Shown piece after piece: positions 48,996 to 63,854 of a stretch of DNA of 64,000 bases (the stretch's first letter is position 1; every line of letters starts with the position of its first letter). A program made the translations under genes and the position numbers. Source of the DNA: Plasmopara viticola (taxonomy: Eukaryota > Oomycota > Peronosporomycetes > Peronosporales > Peronosporaceae); NCBI GenBank assembly GCA_001695595.3, contig MBPM02000003.1, forward strand, positions 2,232,001 to 2,296,000. Direction: 5' to 3'. Below the pieces are notes generated by a model, which worked only from the letters and a program-made list of their open reading frames with translations, had not been told where the DNA came from and did not search any database.

Positions 48996-50348
48996 GTTCA
49001 AATACGCTTGACGCTTTGTGCGGACACAAACAGTTTGGTTGCGCTACAAAAAAGCTACCGCGAACTGTAGGATTGTCGGTTACTGAAAAGTCGAGAGAGT
49101 ATCTAGCTTTTTTTTAAAGTGTAGAGGGCATACACTACCAGCACAAAAATTGGGCGAGTAAAACGCGACCCAATATTACACATGGCACTGTCACCTGACG
49201 GCTCGAAGCGCGAGACCGGGATTGAACCAGTGACCATTCGAGCTGCAATCGAACGCTCTACCACTGAGCTACCCGCGCGTTCAAATACGCTTGACGCTTT
49301 GTGCGGACACAAACAGTTTGGTTGCGCTACAAATAAAGCTACCGCGAATTGTAGGATTGTCGGTTACTGAAAAGTCGAGAGGGTATCTAGCTTCTCTTTT
49401 GAAGTGTAGACAGCATACACTACCAGCACAAAAATTGGGCGAGTAAAACGCGACCCAATATTACACATGTCACTGTCACCTGACGGCTCGAAGCGCGAGA
49501 CCGGGATTGAACCAGTGACCATTCGAGCTGCAATCGAACGCTCTACCACTGAGCTACCCGCGCGTTCAAATATGCTTGACGCTTTGTGCGGACACAAACC
49601 AGTTTGGTTGCGCTACAAAAAAAGCTACCGCGAACTGTAGGATTGTCGGTTACTGAAAAGTCGAGAGGGTATCTAGCTTCTCTTTTGAAGTGTAGACAGC
49701 ATACACTACCAGCACAAAAATTGGGCGAGTAAAACGCGACCCAATATTACACATGGTCACTGTCACCTGACGGCTCGAAGCGCGAGACCGGGATTGAACC
49801 AGTGACCATTCGAGCTGCAATCGAACGCTCTACCACTGAGCTACCCGCGCGTTCAAATACGCTTGACGCTTTGTGCGGACACAAACAAGTTTGGTTGCGC
49901 TACAAATAAAGCTACCGCGAATTGTAGGATTGTCGGTTACTGAAAAGTCGAGAGGGTATCTAGCTTCTCTTTTAAGTGTAGAGGCATACACTACCATCAC
50001 AAAAATTGGGCGAGTAAAACGCGACCCAATATTACACATGGTCACTGTCACCTGACGGCTCGAAGCGCGAGACCGGGATTGAACCAGTGACCATTCGAGC
50101 TGCAATCGAACGCTCTACCACTGAGCTACCCGCGCGTTCAAATACGCTTGACGCTTTGTGCGGACACAAACAGTTTGGTTGCGCTACAAATAAAGCTACC
50201 GCGAACTGTAGGATTGTCGGTTACTGAAAAGTCGAGAGGGTATCTAGCTTCTCTTTTGAAGTGTAGACAGCATACACTACCAGCACAAAAATTGGGCGAG
50301 TAAAACGCGACCCAATATTACACATGGCACTGTCACCTGCCGGCTCAA

Positions 50349-50420
50349 AGCGCGAGACCGGGATTGAACCAGTGACCATTCGAGCTGCAATCGAACGCTC
50401 TACCACTGAGCTACCCGCGC
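50349..50420 (-). tRNA. tRNA-Cys(GCA), variant flank
   Basis: The tRNA body is unchanged. The immediate 3' flank has CCGGCTCAAAG in place of ACGGCTCGAAG, a rare change in a flank that is otherwise constant through both spacer families. Confidence 0.95.
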
Positions 50421-53400
50421 GTTCAAATATGCTTGACGCTTTGTGCGGACACAAACCAGTTTGGTTGCGCTACAAAAAAAGCTACCGCGAACTGTAGGAT
50501 TGTCGGTTACTGAAAAGTCGAGAGGGTATCTAGCTTCTGTTTTAAGTGTAGACAGCATACACTACCAGCACAAAAATTGGGCGAGTAAAACGCGACCCAA
50601 TATTACACATGGTCACTGTCACCTGACGGCTCGAAGCGCGAGACCGGGATTGAACCAGTGACCATTCGAGCTGCAATCGAACGCTCTACCACTGAGCTAC
50701 CCGCGCGTTCAAATATGCTTGACGCTTTGTGCGGACACAAACAGTTTGGTTGCGCTACAAAAAAGCTACCGCGAATTGTAGGATTGTCGGTTACTGAAAA
50801 GTCGAGAGGGTATCCAGATTCTCTTTTGAAGTGTACAGGGCATACACTACCAGCACAAAAATTGGGCGAGTAAAACGCGACCCAATATTACACATGGTCA
50901 CTGTCACCTGACGGCTCGAAGCGCGAGACCGGGATTGAACCAGTGACCATTCGAGCTGCAATCGAACGCTCTACCACTGAGCTACCCGCGCGTTCAAATA
51001 TGCTTGACGCTTTGTGCGGACACAAACAGTTTGGTTGCGCTACAAAAAAAGCTACCGCGAACTGTAGGATTGTCGGTTACTGAAAAGTCGAGAGGGTATC
51101 TAGCTTCTCTTTTAAGTGTAGAGCATACACTACCAGCACAAAAATTGGGCGAGTAAAACGCGACCCAATATTACACATGGCACTGTCACCTGACGGCTCG
51201 AAGCGCGAGACCGGGATTGAACCAGTGACCATTCGAGCTGCAATCGAACGCTCTACCACTGAGCTACCCGCGCGTTCAAATACGCTTGACGCTTTGTGCG
51301 GACACAAACAAGTTTGGTTGCGCTACAAAAAAAGCTACCGCGAACTGTAGGATTGTCGGTTACTGAAAAGTCGAGAGGGTATCTAGCTTCTCTTTCAAAG
51401 TGTAAAGGGCATACACTACCAGCACAAAAATTGGGCGAGTAAAACGCGACCCAATATTACACATGAGCACCGTCACCTGACGGCTCGAAGCGCGAGACCG
51501 GGATTGAACCAGTGACCATTCGAGCTGCAATCGAACGCTCTACCACTGAGCTACCCGCGCGTTCAAATATGCTTGACGCTTTGTGCGGACACAAACAAGT
51601 TTGGTTGCGCTACAAAAAAGCTACCGCGAACTGTAGGATTGTCGGTTACTGAAAAGTCGAGAGGGTATCTAGCTTCTCTTTTAAGTGTAGAGCATACACT
51701 ACCAGCACAAAAATTGGGCGAGTAAAACGCGACCCAATATTACACATGGTCACTGTCACCTGACGGCTCGAAGCGCGAGACCGGGATTGAACCAGTGACC
51801 ATTCGAGCTGCAATCGAACGCTCTACCACTGAGCTACCCGCGCGTTCAAATATGCTTGACGCTTTGTGCGGACACAAACCAGTTTGGTTGCGCTACAAAA
51901 AAGCTACCGCGAACTGTAGGATTGTCGGTTACTGAAAAGTCGAGAGGGTATCTAGCTTCTCTTTCAAAGTGTAGAGGGCATACACTACCAGCACAAAAAT
52001 TGGGCGAGTAAAACGCGACCCAATATTACACATGGTCACTGTCACCTGACGGCTCGAAGCGCGAGACCGGGATTGAACCAGTGACCATTCGAGCTGCAAT
52101 CGAACGCTCTACCACTGAGCTACCCGCGCGTTCAAATATGCTTGACGCTTTGTGCGGACACAAACCAGTTTGGTTGCGCTACAAAAAAAGCTACCGCGAA
52201 CTGTAGGATTGTCGGTTACTGAAAAGTCGAGAGGGTATCTAGCTTCTCTTTTATGTGTAGAGGGCATACACTACCAGCACAAAAATTGGGCGAGTAAAAC
52301 GCGACCCAATATTACACATGGTCACTGTCACCTGACGGCTCGAAGCGCGAGACCGGGATTGAACCAGTGACCATTCGAGCTGCAATCGAACGCTCTACCA
52401 CTGAGCTACCCGCGCGTTCAAATATGCTTGACGCTTTGTGCGGACACAAACCAGTTTGGTTGCGCTACAAAAAAAGCTACCGCGAACTGTAGGATTGTCG
52501 GTTACTGAAAAGTCGAGAGGGTATCTAGCTTCTCTTTTGAAGTGTAGACGGCATACACTACCAGCACAAAAATTGGGCGAGTAAAACGCGACCCAATATT
52601 ACACATGGTCACTGTCACCTGACGGCTCGAAGCGCGAGACCGGGATTGAACCAGTGACCATTCGAGCTGCAATCGAACGCTCTACCACTGAGCTACCCGC
52701 GCGTTCAAATATGCTTGACGCTTTGTGCGGACACAAACCAGTTTGGTTGCGCTACAAATAAAGCTACCGCGAACTGTAGGATTGTCGGTTACTGAAAAGT
52801 CGAGAGGGTATCTAGTTTCTCTTTTGAAGTGTAGACAGCATACACTACCAGCACAAAAATTGGGCGAGTAAAACGCGACCCAATATTACACATGGCACTG
52901 TCACCTGACGGCTCGAAGCGCGAGACCGGGATTGAACCAGTGACCATTCGAGCTGCAATCGAACGCTCTACCACTGAGCTACCCGCGCGTTCAAATATGC
53001 TTGACGCTTTGTGCGGACACAAACCAGTTTGGTTGCGCTACAAAAAAGCTACCGCGAACTGTAGGATTGTCGGTTACTGAAAAGTCGAGAGGGTATCCAG
53101 ATTCTCTTTTATGTGTAGAGCATACACTACCAGCACAAAAATTGGGCGAGTAAAACGCGACCCAATATTACACATGGTCACTGTCACCTGACGGCTCGAA
53201 GCGCGAGACCGGGATTGAACCAGTGACCATTCGAGCTGCAATCGAACGCTCTACCACTGAGCTACCCGCGCGTTCAAATATGCTTGACGCTTTGTGCGGA
53301 CACAAACCAGTTTGGTTGCGCTACAAAAAAAGCTACCGCGAACTGTAGGATTGTCGGTTACTGAAAAGTCGAGAGGGTATCTAGCTTCTCTTTTAAGTGT

Positions 53401-56400
53401 AGAGCATACACTACCAGCACAAAAATTGGGCGAGTAAAACGCGACCCAATATTACACATGGTCACTGTCACCTGACGGCTCGAAGCGCGAGACCGGGATT
53501 GAACCAGTGACCATTCGAGCTGCAATCGAACGCTCTACCACTGAGCTACCCGCGCGTTCAAATATGCTTGACGCTTTGTGCGGACACAAACCAGTTTGGT
53601 TGCGCTACAAAAAAAGCTACCGCGAACTGTAGGATTGTCGGTTACTGAAAAGTCGAGAGGGTATCTAGCTTCTCTTTTAAGTGTAGAGCATACACTACCA
53701 GCACAAAAATTGGGCGAGTAAAACGCGACCCAATATTACACATGGTCACTGTCACCTGACGGCTCGAAGCGCGAGACCGGGATTGAACCAGTGACCATTC
53801 GAGCTGCAATCGAACGCTCTACCACTGAGCTACCCGCGCGTTCAAATATGCTTGACGCTTTGTGCGGACACAAACCAGTTTGGTTGCGCTACAAAAAAAG
53901 CTACCGCGAACTGTAGGATTGTCGGTTACTGAAAAGTCGAGAGGGTATCTAGCTTCTCTTTTATGTGTAGAGGGCATACACTACCAGCACAAAAATTGGG
54001 CGAGTAAAACGCGACCCAATATTACACATGGTCACTGTCACCTGACGGCTCGAAGCGCGAGACCGGGATTGAACCAGTGACCATTCGAGCTGCAATCGAA
54101 CGCTCTACCACTGAGCTACCCGCGCGTTCAAATACGCTTGACGCTTTGTGCGGACACAAACAAGTTTGGTTGCGCTACAAAAAAAGCTACCGCGAACTGT
54201 AGGATTGTCGGTTACTGAAAAGTCGAGAGGGTATCTAGCTTCTCTTTTAAAGTGTAGACAGCATACACTACCAGCACAAAAATTGGGCGAGTAAAACGCG
54301 ACCCAATATTACACATGGTCACTGTCACCTGACGGCTCGAAGCGCGAGACCGGGATTGAACCAGTGACCATTCGAGCTGCAATCGAACGCTCTACCACTG
54401 AGCTACCCGCGCGTTCAAATATGCTTGACGCTTTGTGCGGACACAAACCAGTTTGGTTGCGCTACAAAAAAAGCTACCGCGAACTGTAGGATTGTCGGTT
54501 ACTGAAAAGTCGAGAGGGTATCTAGCTTCTCTTTAAAAGTGTAGAGGGCATACACTACCAGCACAAAAATTGGGCGAGTAAAACGCGACCCAATATTACA
54601 CATGGTCACTGTCACCTGACGGCTCGAAGCGCGAGACCGGGATTGAACCAGTGACCATTCGAGCTGCAATCGAACGCTCTACCACTGAGCTACCCGCGCG
54701 TTCAAATATGCTTGACGCTTTGTGCGGACACAAACCAGTTTGGTTGCGCTACAAAAAAAGCTACCGCGAACTGTAGGATTGTCGGTTACTGAAAAGTCGA
54801 GAGGGTATCTAGCTTCTCTTTTATGGTGTAGAGGGCATACACTACCAGCACAAAAATTGGGCGAGTAAAACGCGACCCAATATTACACATGGTCACTGTC
54901 ACCTGACGGCTCGAAGCGCGAGACCGGGATTGAACCAGTGACCATTCGAGCTGCAATCGAACGCTCTACCACTGAGCTACCCGCGCGTTCAAATATGCTT
55001 GACGCTTTGTGCGGACACAAACCAGTTTGGTTGCGCTACAAAAAAAGCTACCGCGAACTGTAGGATTGTCGGTTACTGAAAAGTCGAGAGGGTATCTAGC
55101 TTCTCTTTTAAGTGTAGAGGCATACACTACCAGCACAAAAATTGGGCGAGTAAAACGCGACCCAATATTACACATGGTCACTGTCACCTGACGGCTCGAA
55201 GCGCGAGACCGGGATTGAACCAGTGACCATTCGAGCTGCAATCGAACGCTCTACCACTGAGCTACCCGCGCGTTCAAATATGCTTGACGCTTTGTGCGGA
55301 CACAAACCAGTTTGGTTGCGCTACAAAAAAAGCTACCGCGAACTGTAGGATTGTCGGTTACTGAAAAGTCGAGAGGGTATCTAGCTTCTCTTTTATGGTG
55401 TAGAGGGCATACACTACCAGCACAAAAATTGGGCGAGTAAAACGCGACCCAATATTACACATGGTCACTGTCACCTGACGGCTCGAAGCGCGAGACCGGG
55501 ATTGAACCAGTGACCATTCGAGCTGCAATCGAACGCTCTACCACTGAGCTACCCGCGCGTTCAAATATGCTTGACGCTTTGTGCGGACACAAACCAGTTT
55601 GGTTGCGCTACAAAAAAAGCTACCGCGAACTGTAGGATTGTCGGTTACTGAAAAGTCGAGAGGGTATCTAGCTTCTCTTTTATGTGTAGAGGGCATACAC
55701 TACCAGCACAAAAATTGGGCGAGTAAAACGCGACCCAATATTACACATGGTCACTGTCACCTGACGGCTCGAAGCGCGAGACCGGGATTGAACCAGTGAC
55801 CATTCGAGCTGCAATCGAACGCTCTACCACTGAGCTACCCGCGCGTTCAAATATGCTTGACGCTTTGTGCGGACACAAACCAGTTTGGTTGCGCTACAAA
55901 AAAAGCTACCGCGAACTGTAGGATTGTCGGTTACTGAAAAGTCGAGAGGGTATCTAGCTTCTCTTTTATGTGTAGAGCATACACTACCAGCACAAAAATT
56001 GGGCGAGTAAAACGCGACCCAATATTACACATGGTCACTGTCACCTGACGGCTCGAAGCGCGAGACCGGGATTGAACCAGTGACCATTCGAGCTGCAATC
56101 GAACGCTCTACCACTGAGCTACCCGCGCGTTCAAATATGCTTGACGCTTTGTGCGGACACAAACCAGTTTGGTTGCGCTACAAAAAAAGCTACCGCGAAC
56201 TGTAGGATTGTCGGTTACTGAAAAGTCGAGAGGGTATCTAGCTTCTCTTTTATGTGTAGAGCATACACTACCAGCACAAAAATTGGGCGAGTAAAACGCG
56301 ACCCAATATTACACATGGTCACTGTCACCTGACGGCTCGAAGCGCGAGACCGGGATTGAACCAGTGACCATTCGAGCTGCAATCGAACGCTCTACCACTG

Positions 56401-59400
56401 AGCTACCCGCGCGTTCAAATATGCTTGACGCTTTGTGCGGACACAAACCAGTTTGGTTGCGCTACAAAAAAAGCTACCGCGAACTGTAGGATTGTCGGTT
56501 ACTGAAAAGTCGAGAGGGTATCTAGCTTCTCTTTTATGTGTAGAGGGCATACACTACCAGCACAAAAATTGGGCGAGTAAAACGCGACCCAATATTACAC
56601 ATGGTCACTGTCACCTGACGGCTCGAAGCGCGAGACCGGGATTGAACCAGTGACCATTCGAGCTGCAATCGAACGCTCTACCACTGAGCTACCCGCGCGT
56701 TTAAATATGCTTGACGCTTTGTGCGGACACAAACCAGTTTGGTTGCGCTACAAAAAAAGCTACCGCGAACTGTAGGATTGTCGGTTACTGAAAAGTCGAG
56801 AGGGTATCTAGCTTCTCTTTTATGGTGTAGAGGGCATACACTACCAGCACAAAAATTGGGCGAGTAAAACGCGACCCAATATTACACATGGTCACTGTCA
56901 CCTGACGGCTCGAAGCGCGAGACCGGGATTGAACCAGTGACCATTCGAGCTGCAATCGAACGCTCTACCACTGAGCTACCCGCGCGTTCAAATATGCTTG
57001 ACGCTTTGTGCGGACACAAACCAGTTTGGTTGCGCTACAAAAAAAGCTACCGCGAACTGTAGGATTGTCGGTTACTGAAAAGTCGAGAGGGTATCTAGCT
57101 TCTCTTTTATGTAGAGGCATACACTACCAGCACAAAAATTGGGCGAGTAAAACGCGACCCAATATTACACATGGTCACTGTCACCTGACGGCTCGAAGCG
57201 CGAGACCGGGATTGAACCAGTGACCATTCGAGCTGCAATCGAACGCTCTACCACTGAGCTACCCGCGCGTTCAAATATGCTTGACGCTTTGTGCGGACAC
57301 AAACCAGTTTGGTTGCGCTACAAAAAAAGCTACCGCGAACTGTAGGATTGTCGGTTACTGAAAAGTCGAGAGGGTATCTAGCTTCTCTTTTATGTGTAGA
57401 GGGCATACACTACCAGCACAAAAATTGGGCGAGTAAAACGCGACCCAATATTACACATGGTCACTGTCACCTGACGGCTCGAAGCGCGAGACCGGGATTG
57501 AACCAGTGACCATTCGAGCTGCAATCGAACGCTCTACCACTGAGCTACCCGCGCGTTCAAATATGCTTGACGCTTTGTGCGGACACAAACCAGTTTGGTT
57601 GCGCTACAAAAAAAGCTACCGCGAACTGTAGGATTGTCGGTTACTGAAAAGTCGAGAGGGTATCTAGCTTCTCTTTTATGTGTAGAGCATACACTACCAG
57701 CACAAAAATTGGGCGAGTAAAACGCGACCCAATATTACACATGGTCACTGTCACCTGACGGCTCGAAGCGCGAGACCGGGATTGAACCAGTGACCATTCG
57801 AGCTGCAATCGAACGCTCTACCACTGAGCTACCCGCGCGTTCAAATATGCTTGACGCTTTGTGCGGACACAAACCAGTTTGGTTGCGCTACAAAAAAAGC
57901 TACCGCGAACTGTAGGATTGTCGGTTACTGAAAAGTCGAGAGGGTATCTAGCTTCTCTTTTATGGTGTAGAGGGCATACACTACCAGCACAAAAATTGGG
58001 CGAGTAAAACGCGACCCAATATTACACATGGTCACTGTCACCTGACGGCTCGAAGCGCGAGACCGGGATTGAACCAGTGACCATTCGAGCTGCAATCGAA
58101 CGCTCTACCACTGAGCTACCCGCGCGTTTAAATATGCTTGACGCTTTGTGCGGACACAAACCAGTTTGGTTGCGCTACAAAAAAAGCTACCGCGAACTGT
58201 AGGATTGTCGGTTACTGAAAAGTCGAGAGGGTATCTAGCTTCTCTTTTATGGTGTAGAGGGCATACACTACCAGCACAAAAATTGGGCGAGTAAAACGCG
58301 ACCCAATATTACACATGGTCACTGTCACCTGACGGCTCGAAGCGCGAGACCGGGATTGAACCAGTGACCATTCGAGCTGCAATCGAACGCTCTACCACTG
58401 AGCTACCCGCGCGTTCAAATATGCTTGACGCTTTGTGCGGACACAAACCAGTTTGGTTGCGCTACAAAAAAAGCTACCGCGAACTGTAGGATTGTCGGTT
58501 ACTGAAAAGTCGAGAGGGTATCTAGCTTCTCTTTTATGGTGTAGAGCATACACTACCAGCACAAAAATTGGGCGAGTAAAACGCGACCCAATATTACACA
58601 TGGTCACTGTCACCTGACGGCTCGAAGCGCGAGACCGGGATTGAACCAGTGACCATTCGAGCTGCAATCGAACGCTCTACCACTGAGCTACCCGCGCGTT
58701 CAAATATGCTTGACGCTTTGTGCGGACACAAACCAGTTTGGTTGCGCTACAAAAAAAGCTACCGCGAACTGTAGGATTGTCGGTTACTGAAAAGTCGAGA
58801 GGGTATCTAGCTTCTCTTTTATGGTGTAGAGGGCATACACTACCAGCACAAAAATTGGGCGAGTAAAACGCGACCCAATATTACACATGGTCACTGTCAC
58901 CTGACGGCTCGAAGCGCGAGACCGGGATTGAACCAGTGACCATTCGAGCTGCAATCGAACGCTCTACCACTGAGCTACCCGCGCGTTTAAATATGCTTGA
59001 CGCTTTGTGCGGACACAAACCAGTTTGGTTGCGCTACAAAAAAAGCTACCGCGAACTGTAGGATTGTCGGTTACTGAAAAGTCGAGAGGGTATCTAGCTT
59101 CTCTTTTATGGTGTAGAGGGCATACACTACCAGCACAAAAATTGGGCGAGTAAAACGCGACCCAATATTACACATGGTCACTGTCACCTGACGGCTCGAA
59201 GCGCGAGACCGGGATTGAACCAGTGACCATTCGAGCTGCAATCGAACGCTCTACCACTGAGCTACCCGCGCGTTCAAATATGCTTGACGCTTTGTGCGGA
59301 CACAAACCAGTTTGGTTGCGCTACAAAAAAAGCTACCGCGAACTGTAGGATTGTCGGTTACTGAAAAGTCGAGAGGGTATCTAGCTTCTCTTTTATGGTG

Positions 59401-62400
59401 TAGAGGGCATACACTACCAGCACAAAAATTGGGCGAGTAAAACGCGACCCAATATTACACATGGTCACTGTCACCTGACGGCTCGAAGCGCGAGACCGGG
59501 ATTGAACCAGTGACCATTCGAGCTGCAATCGAACGCTCTACCACTGAGCTACCCGCGCGTTCAAATATGCTTGACGCTTTGTGCGGACACAAACCAGTTT
59601 GGTTGCGCTACAAAAAAAGCTACCGCGAACTGTAGGATTGTCGGTTACTGAAAAGTCGAGAGGGTATCTAGCTTCTCTTTTATGTGTAGAGGGCATACAC
59701 TACCAGCACAAAAATTGGGCGAGTAAAACGCGACCCAATATTACACATGGTCACTGTCACCTGACGGCTCGAAGCGCGAGACCGGGATTGAACCAGTGAC
59801 CATTCGAGCTGCAATCGAACGCTCTACCACTGAGCTACCCGCGCGTTTAAATATGCTTGACGCTTTGTGCGGACACAAACCAGTTTGGTTGCGCTACAAA
59901 AAAAGCTACCGCGAACTGTAGGATTGTCGGTTACTGAAAAGTCGAGAGGGTATCTAGCTTCTCTTTTATGTGTAGAGGGCATACACTACCAGCACAAAAA
60001 TTGGGCGAGTAAAACGCGACCCAATATTACACATGGTCACTGTCACCTGACGGCTCGAAGCGCGAGACCGGGATTGAACCAGTGACCATTCGAGCTGCAA
60101 TCGAACGCTCTACCACTGAGCTACCCGCGCGTTCAAATATGCTTGACGCTTTGTGCGGACACAAACCAGTTTGGTTGCGCTACAAAAAAAGCTACCGCGA
60201 ACTGTAGGATTGTCGGTTACTGAAAAGTCGAGAGGGTATCTAGCTTCTCTTTTATGGTGTAGAGGGCATACACTACCAGCACAAAAATTGGGCGAGTAAA
60301 ACGCGACCCAATATTACACATGGTCACTGTCACCTGACGGCTCGAAGCGCGAGACCGGGATTGAACCAGTGACCATTCGAGCTGCAATCGAACGCTCTAC
60401 CACTGAGCTACCCGCGCGTTTAAATATGCTTGACGCTTTGTGCGGACACAAACCAGTTTGGTTGCGCTACAAAAAAAGCTACCGCGAACTGTAGGATTGT
60501 CGGTTACTGAAAAGTCGAGAGGGTATCTAGCTTCTCTTTTATGGTGTAGAGGGCATACACTACCAGCACAAAAATTGGGCGAGTAAAACGCGACCCAATA
60601 TTACACATGGTCACTGTCACCTGACGGCTCGAAGCGCGAGACCGGGATTGAACCAGTGACCATTCGAGCTGCAATCGAACGCTCTACCACTGAGCTACCC
60701 GCGCGTTTAAATATGCTTGACGCTTTGTGCGGACACAAACCAGTTTGGTTGCGCTACAAAAAAAGCTACCGCGAACTGTAGGATTGTCGGTTACTGAAAA
60801 GTCGAGAGGGTATCTAGCTTCTCTTTTATGGTGTAGAGGGCATACACTACCAGCACAAAAATTGGGCGAGTAAAACGCGACCCAATATTACACATGGTCA
60901 CTGTCACCTGACGGCTCGAAGCGCGAGACCGGGATTGAACCAGTGACCATTCGAGCTGCAATCGAACGCTCTACCACTGAGCTACCCGCGCGTTCAAATA
61001 TGCTTGACGCTTTGTGCGGACACAAACCAGTTTGGTTGCGCTACAAAAAAAGCTACCGCGAACTGTAGGATTGTCGGTTACTGAAAAGTCGAGAGGGTAT
61101 CTAGCTTCTCTTTTATGGTGTAGAGGGCATACACTACCAGCACAAAAATTGGGCGAGTAAAACGCGACCCAATATTACACATGGTCACTGTCACCTGACG
61201 GCTCGAAGCGCGAGACCGGGATTGAACCAGTGACCATTCGAGCTGCAATCGAACGCTCTACCACTGAGCTACCCGCGCGTTTAAATATGCTTGACGCTTT
61301 GTGCGGACACAAACCAGTTTGGTTGCGCTACAAAAAAAGCTACCGCGAACTGTAGGATTGTCGGTTACTGAAAAGTCGAGAGGGTATCTAGCTTCTCTTT
61401 TATGTGTAGAGGGCATACACTACCAGCACAAAAATTGGGCGAGTAAAACGCGACCCAATATTACACATGGTCACTGTCACCTGACGGCTCGAAGCGCGAG
61501 ACCGGGATTGAACCAGTGACCATTCGAGCTGCAATCGAACGCTCTACCACTGAGCTACCCGCGCGTTTAAATATGCTTGACGCTTTGTGCGGACACAAAC
61601 CAGTTTGGTTGCGCTACAAAAAAAGCTACCGCGAACTGTAGGATTGTCGGTTACTGAAAAGTCGAGAGGGTATCTAGCTTCTCTTTTATGTAGAGGGCAT
61701 ACACTACCAGCACAAAAATTGGGCGAGTAAAACGCGACCCAATATTACACATGGTCACTGTCACCTGACGGCTCGAAGCGCGAGACCGGGATTGAACCAG
61801 TGACCATTCGAGCTGCAATCGAACGCTCTACCACTGAGCTACCCGCGCGTTTAAATATGCTTGACGCTTTGTGCGGACACAAACCAGTTTGGTTGCGCTA
61901 CAAAAAAAGCTACCGCGAACTGTAGGATTGTCGGTTACTGAAAAGTCGAGAGGGTATCTAGCTTCTCTTTTATGGTGTAGAGGGCATACACTACCAGCAC
62001 AAAAATTGGGCGAGTAAAACGCGACCCAATATTACACATGGTCACTGTCACCTGACGGCTCGAAGCGCGAGACCGGGATTGAACCAGTGACCATTCGAGC
62101 TGCAATCGAACGCTCTACCACTGAGCTACCCGCGCGTTCAAATATGCTTGACGCTTTGTGCGGACACAAACCAGTTTGGTTGCGCTACAAAAAAAGCTAC
62201 CGCGAACTGTAGGATTGTCGGTTACTGAAAAGTCGAGAGGGTATCTAGCTTCTCTTTTATGGTGTAGAGGGCATACACTACCAGCACAAAAATTGGGCGA
62301 GTAAAACGCGACCCAATATTACACATGGTCACTGTCACCTGACGGCTCGAAGCGCGAGACCGGGATTGAACCAGTGACCATTCGAGCTGCAATCGAACGC

Positions 62401-63782
62401 TCTACCACTGAGCTACCCGCGCGTTTAAATATGCTTGACGCTTTGTGCGGACACAAACCAGTTTGGTTGCGCTACAAAAAAAGCTACCGCGAACTGTAGG
62501 ATTGTCGGTTACTGAAAAGTCGAGAGGGTATCTAGCTTCTCTTTTATGGTGTAGAGGGCATACACTACCAGCACAAAAATTGGGCGAGTAAAACGCGACC
62601 CAATATTACACATGGTCACTGTCACCTGACGGCTCGAAGCGCGAGACCGGGATTGAACCAGTGACCATTCGAGCTGCAATCGAACGCTCTACCACTGAGC
62701 TACCCGCGCGTTCAAATATGCTTGACGCTTTGTGCGGACACAAACCAGTTTGGTTGCGCTACAAAAAAAGCTACCGCGAACTGTAGGATTGTCGGTTACT
62801 GAAAAGTCGAGAGGGTATCTAGCTTCTCTTTTATGTGTAGAGCATACACTACCAGCACAAAAATTGGGCGAGTAAAACGCGACCCAATATTACACATGGT
62901 CACTGTCACCTGACGGCTCGAAGCGCGAGACCGGGATTGAACCAGTGACCATTCGAGCTGCAATCGAACGCTCTACCACTGAGCTACCCGCGCGTTTAAA
63001 TATGCTTGACGCTTTGTGCGGACACAAACCAGTTTGGTTGCGCTACAAAAAAAGCTACCGCGAACTGTAGGATTGTCGGTTACTGAAAAGTCGAGAGGGT
63101 ATCTAGCTTCTCTTTTATGGTGTAGAGGGCATACACTACCAGCACAAAAATTGGGCGAGTAAAACGCGACCCAATATTACACATGGTCACTGTCACCTGA
63201 CGGCTCGAAGCGCGAGACCGGGATTGAACCAGTGACCATTCGAGCTGCAATCGAACGCTCTACCACTGAGCTACCCGCGCGTTTAAATATGCTTGACGCT
63301 TTGTGCGGACACAAACCAGTTTGGTTGCGCTACAAAAAAAGCTACCGCGAACTGTAGGATTGTCGGTTACTGAAAAGTCGAGAGGGTATCTAGCTTCTCT
63401 TTTATGGTGTAGAGGGCATACACTACCAGCACAAAAATTGGGCGAGTAAAACGCGACCCAATATTACACATGGTCACTGTCACCTGACGGCTCGAAGCGC
63501 GAGACCGGGATTGAACCAGTGACCATTCGAGCTGCAATCGAACGCTCTACCACTGAGCTACCCGCGCGTTTAAATATGCTTGACGCTTTGTGCGGACACA
63601 AACCAGTTTGGTTGCGCTACAAAAAAAGCTACCGCGAACTGTAGGATTGTCGGTTACTGAAAAGTCGAGAGGGTATCTAGCTTCTCTTTTATGGTGTAGA
63701 GGGCATACACTACCAGCACAAAAATTGGGCGAGTAAAACGCGACCCAATATTACACATGGTCACTGTCACCTGACGGCTCGA

Positions 63783-63854
63783 AGCGCGAGACCGGGATTG
63801 AACCAGTGACCATTCGAGCTGCAATCGAACGCTCTACCACTGAGCTACCCGCGC
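63783..63854 (-). tRNA. tRNA-Cys(GCA), last complete unit in the window
   Basis: Same 72-nt sequence as the copy at 25444, 38 kb away, while the spacers differ strongly. The unit is cut by the window end, so the array continues. Confidence 0.97.

Noticed and set aside
25806..61519. Dozens of 60-113 codon frames in the array, on both strands, such as those with SSVVERSIAARMVTGSIPV
   Set aside because: They are read through tRNA and spacer DNA and repeat with the unit. Antisense or sense translation of a tRNA gene produces exactly this recurring peptide; no codon-level sign of protein selection.
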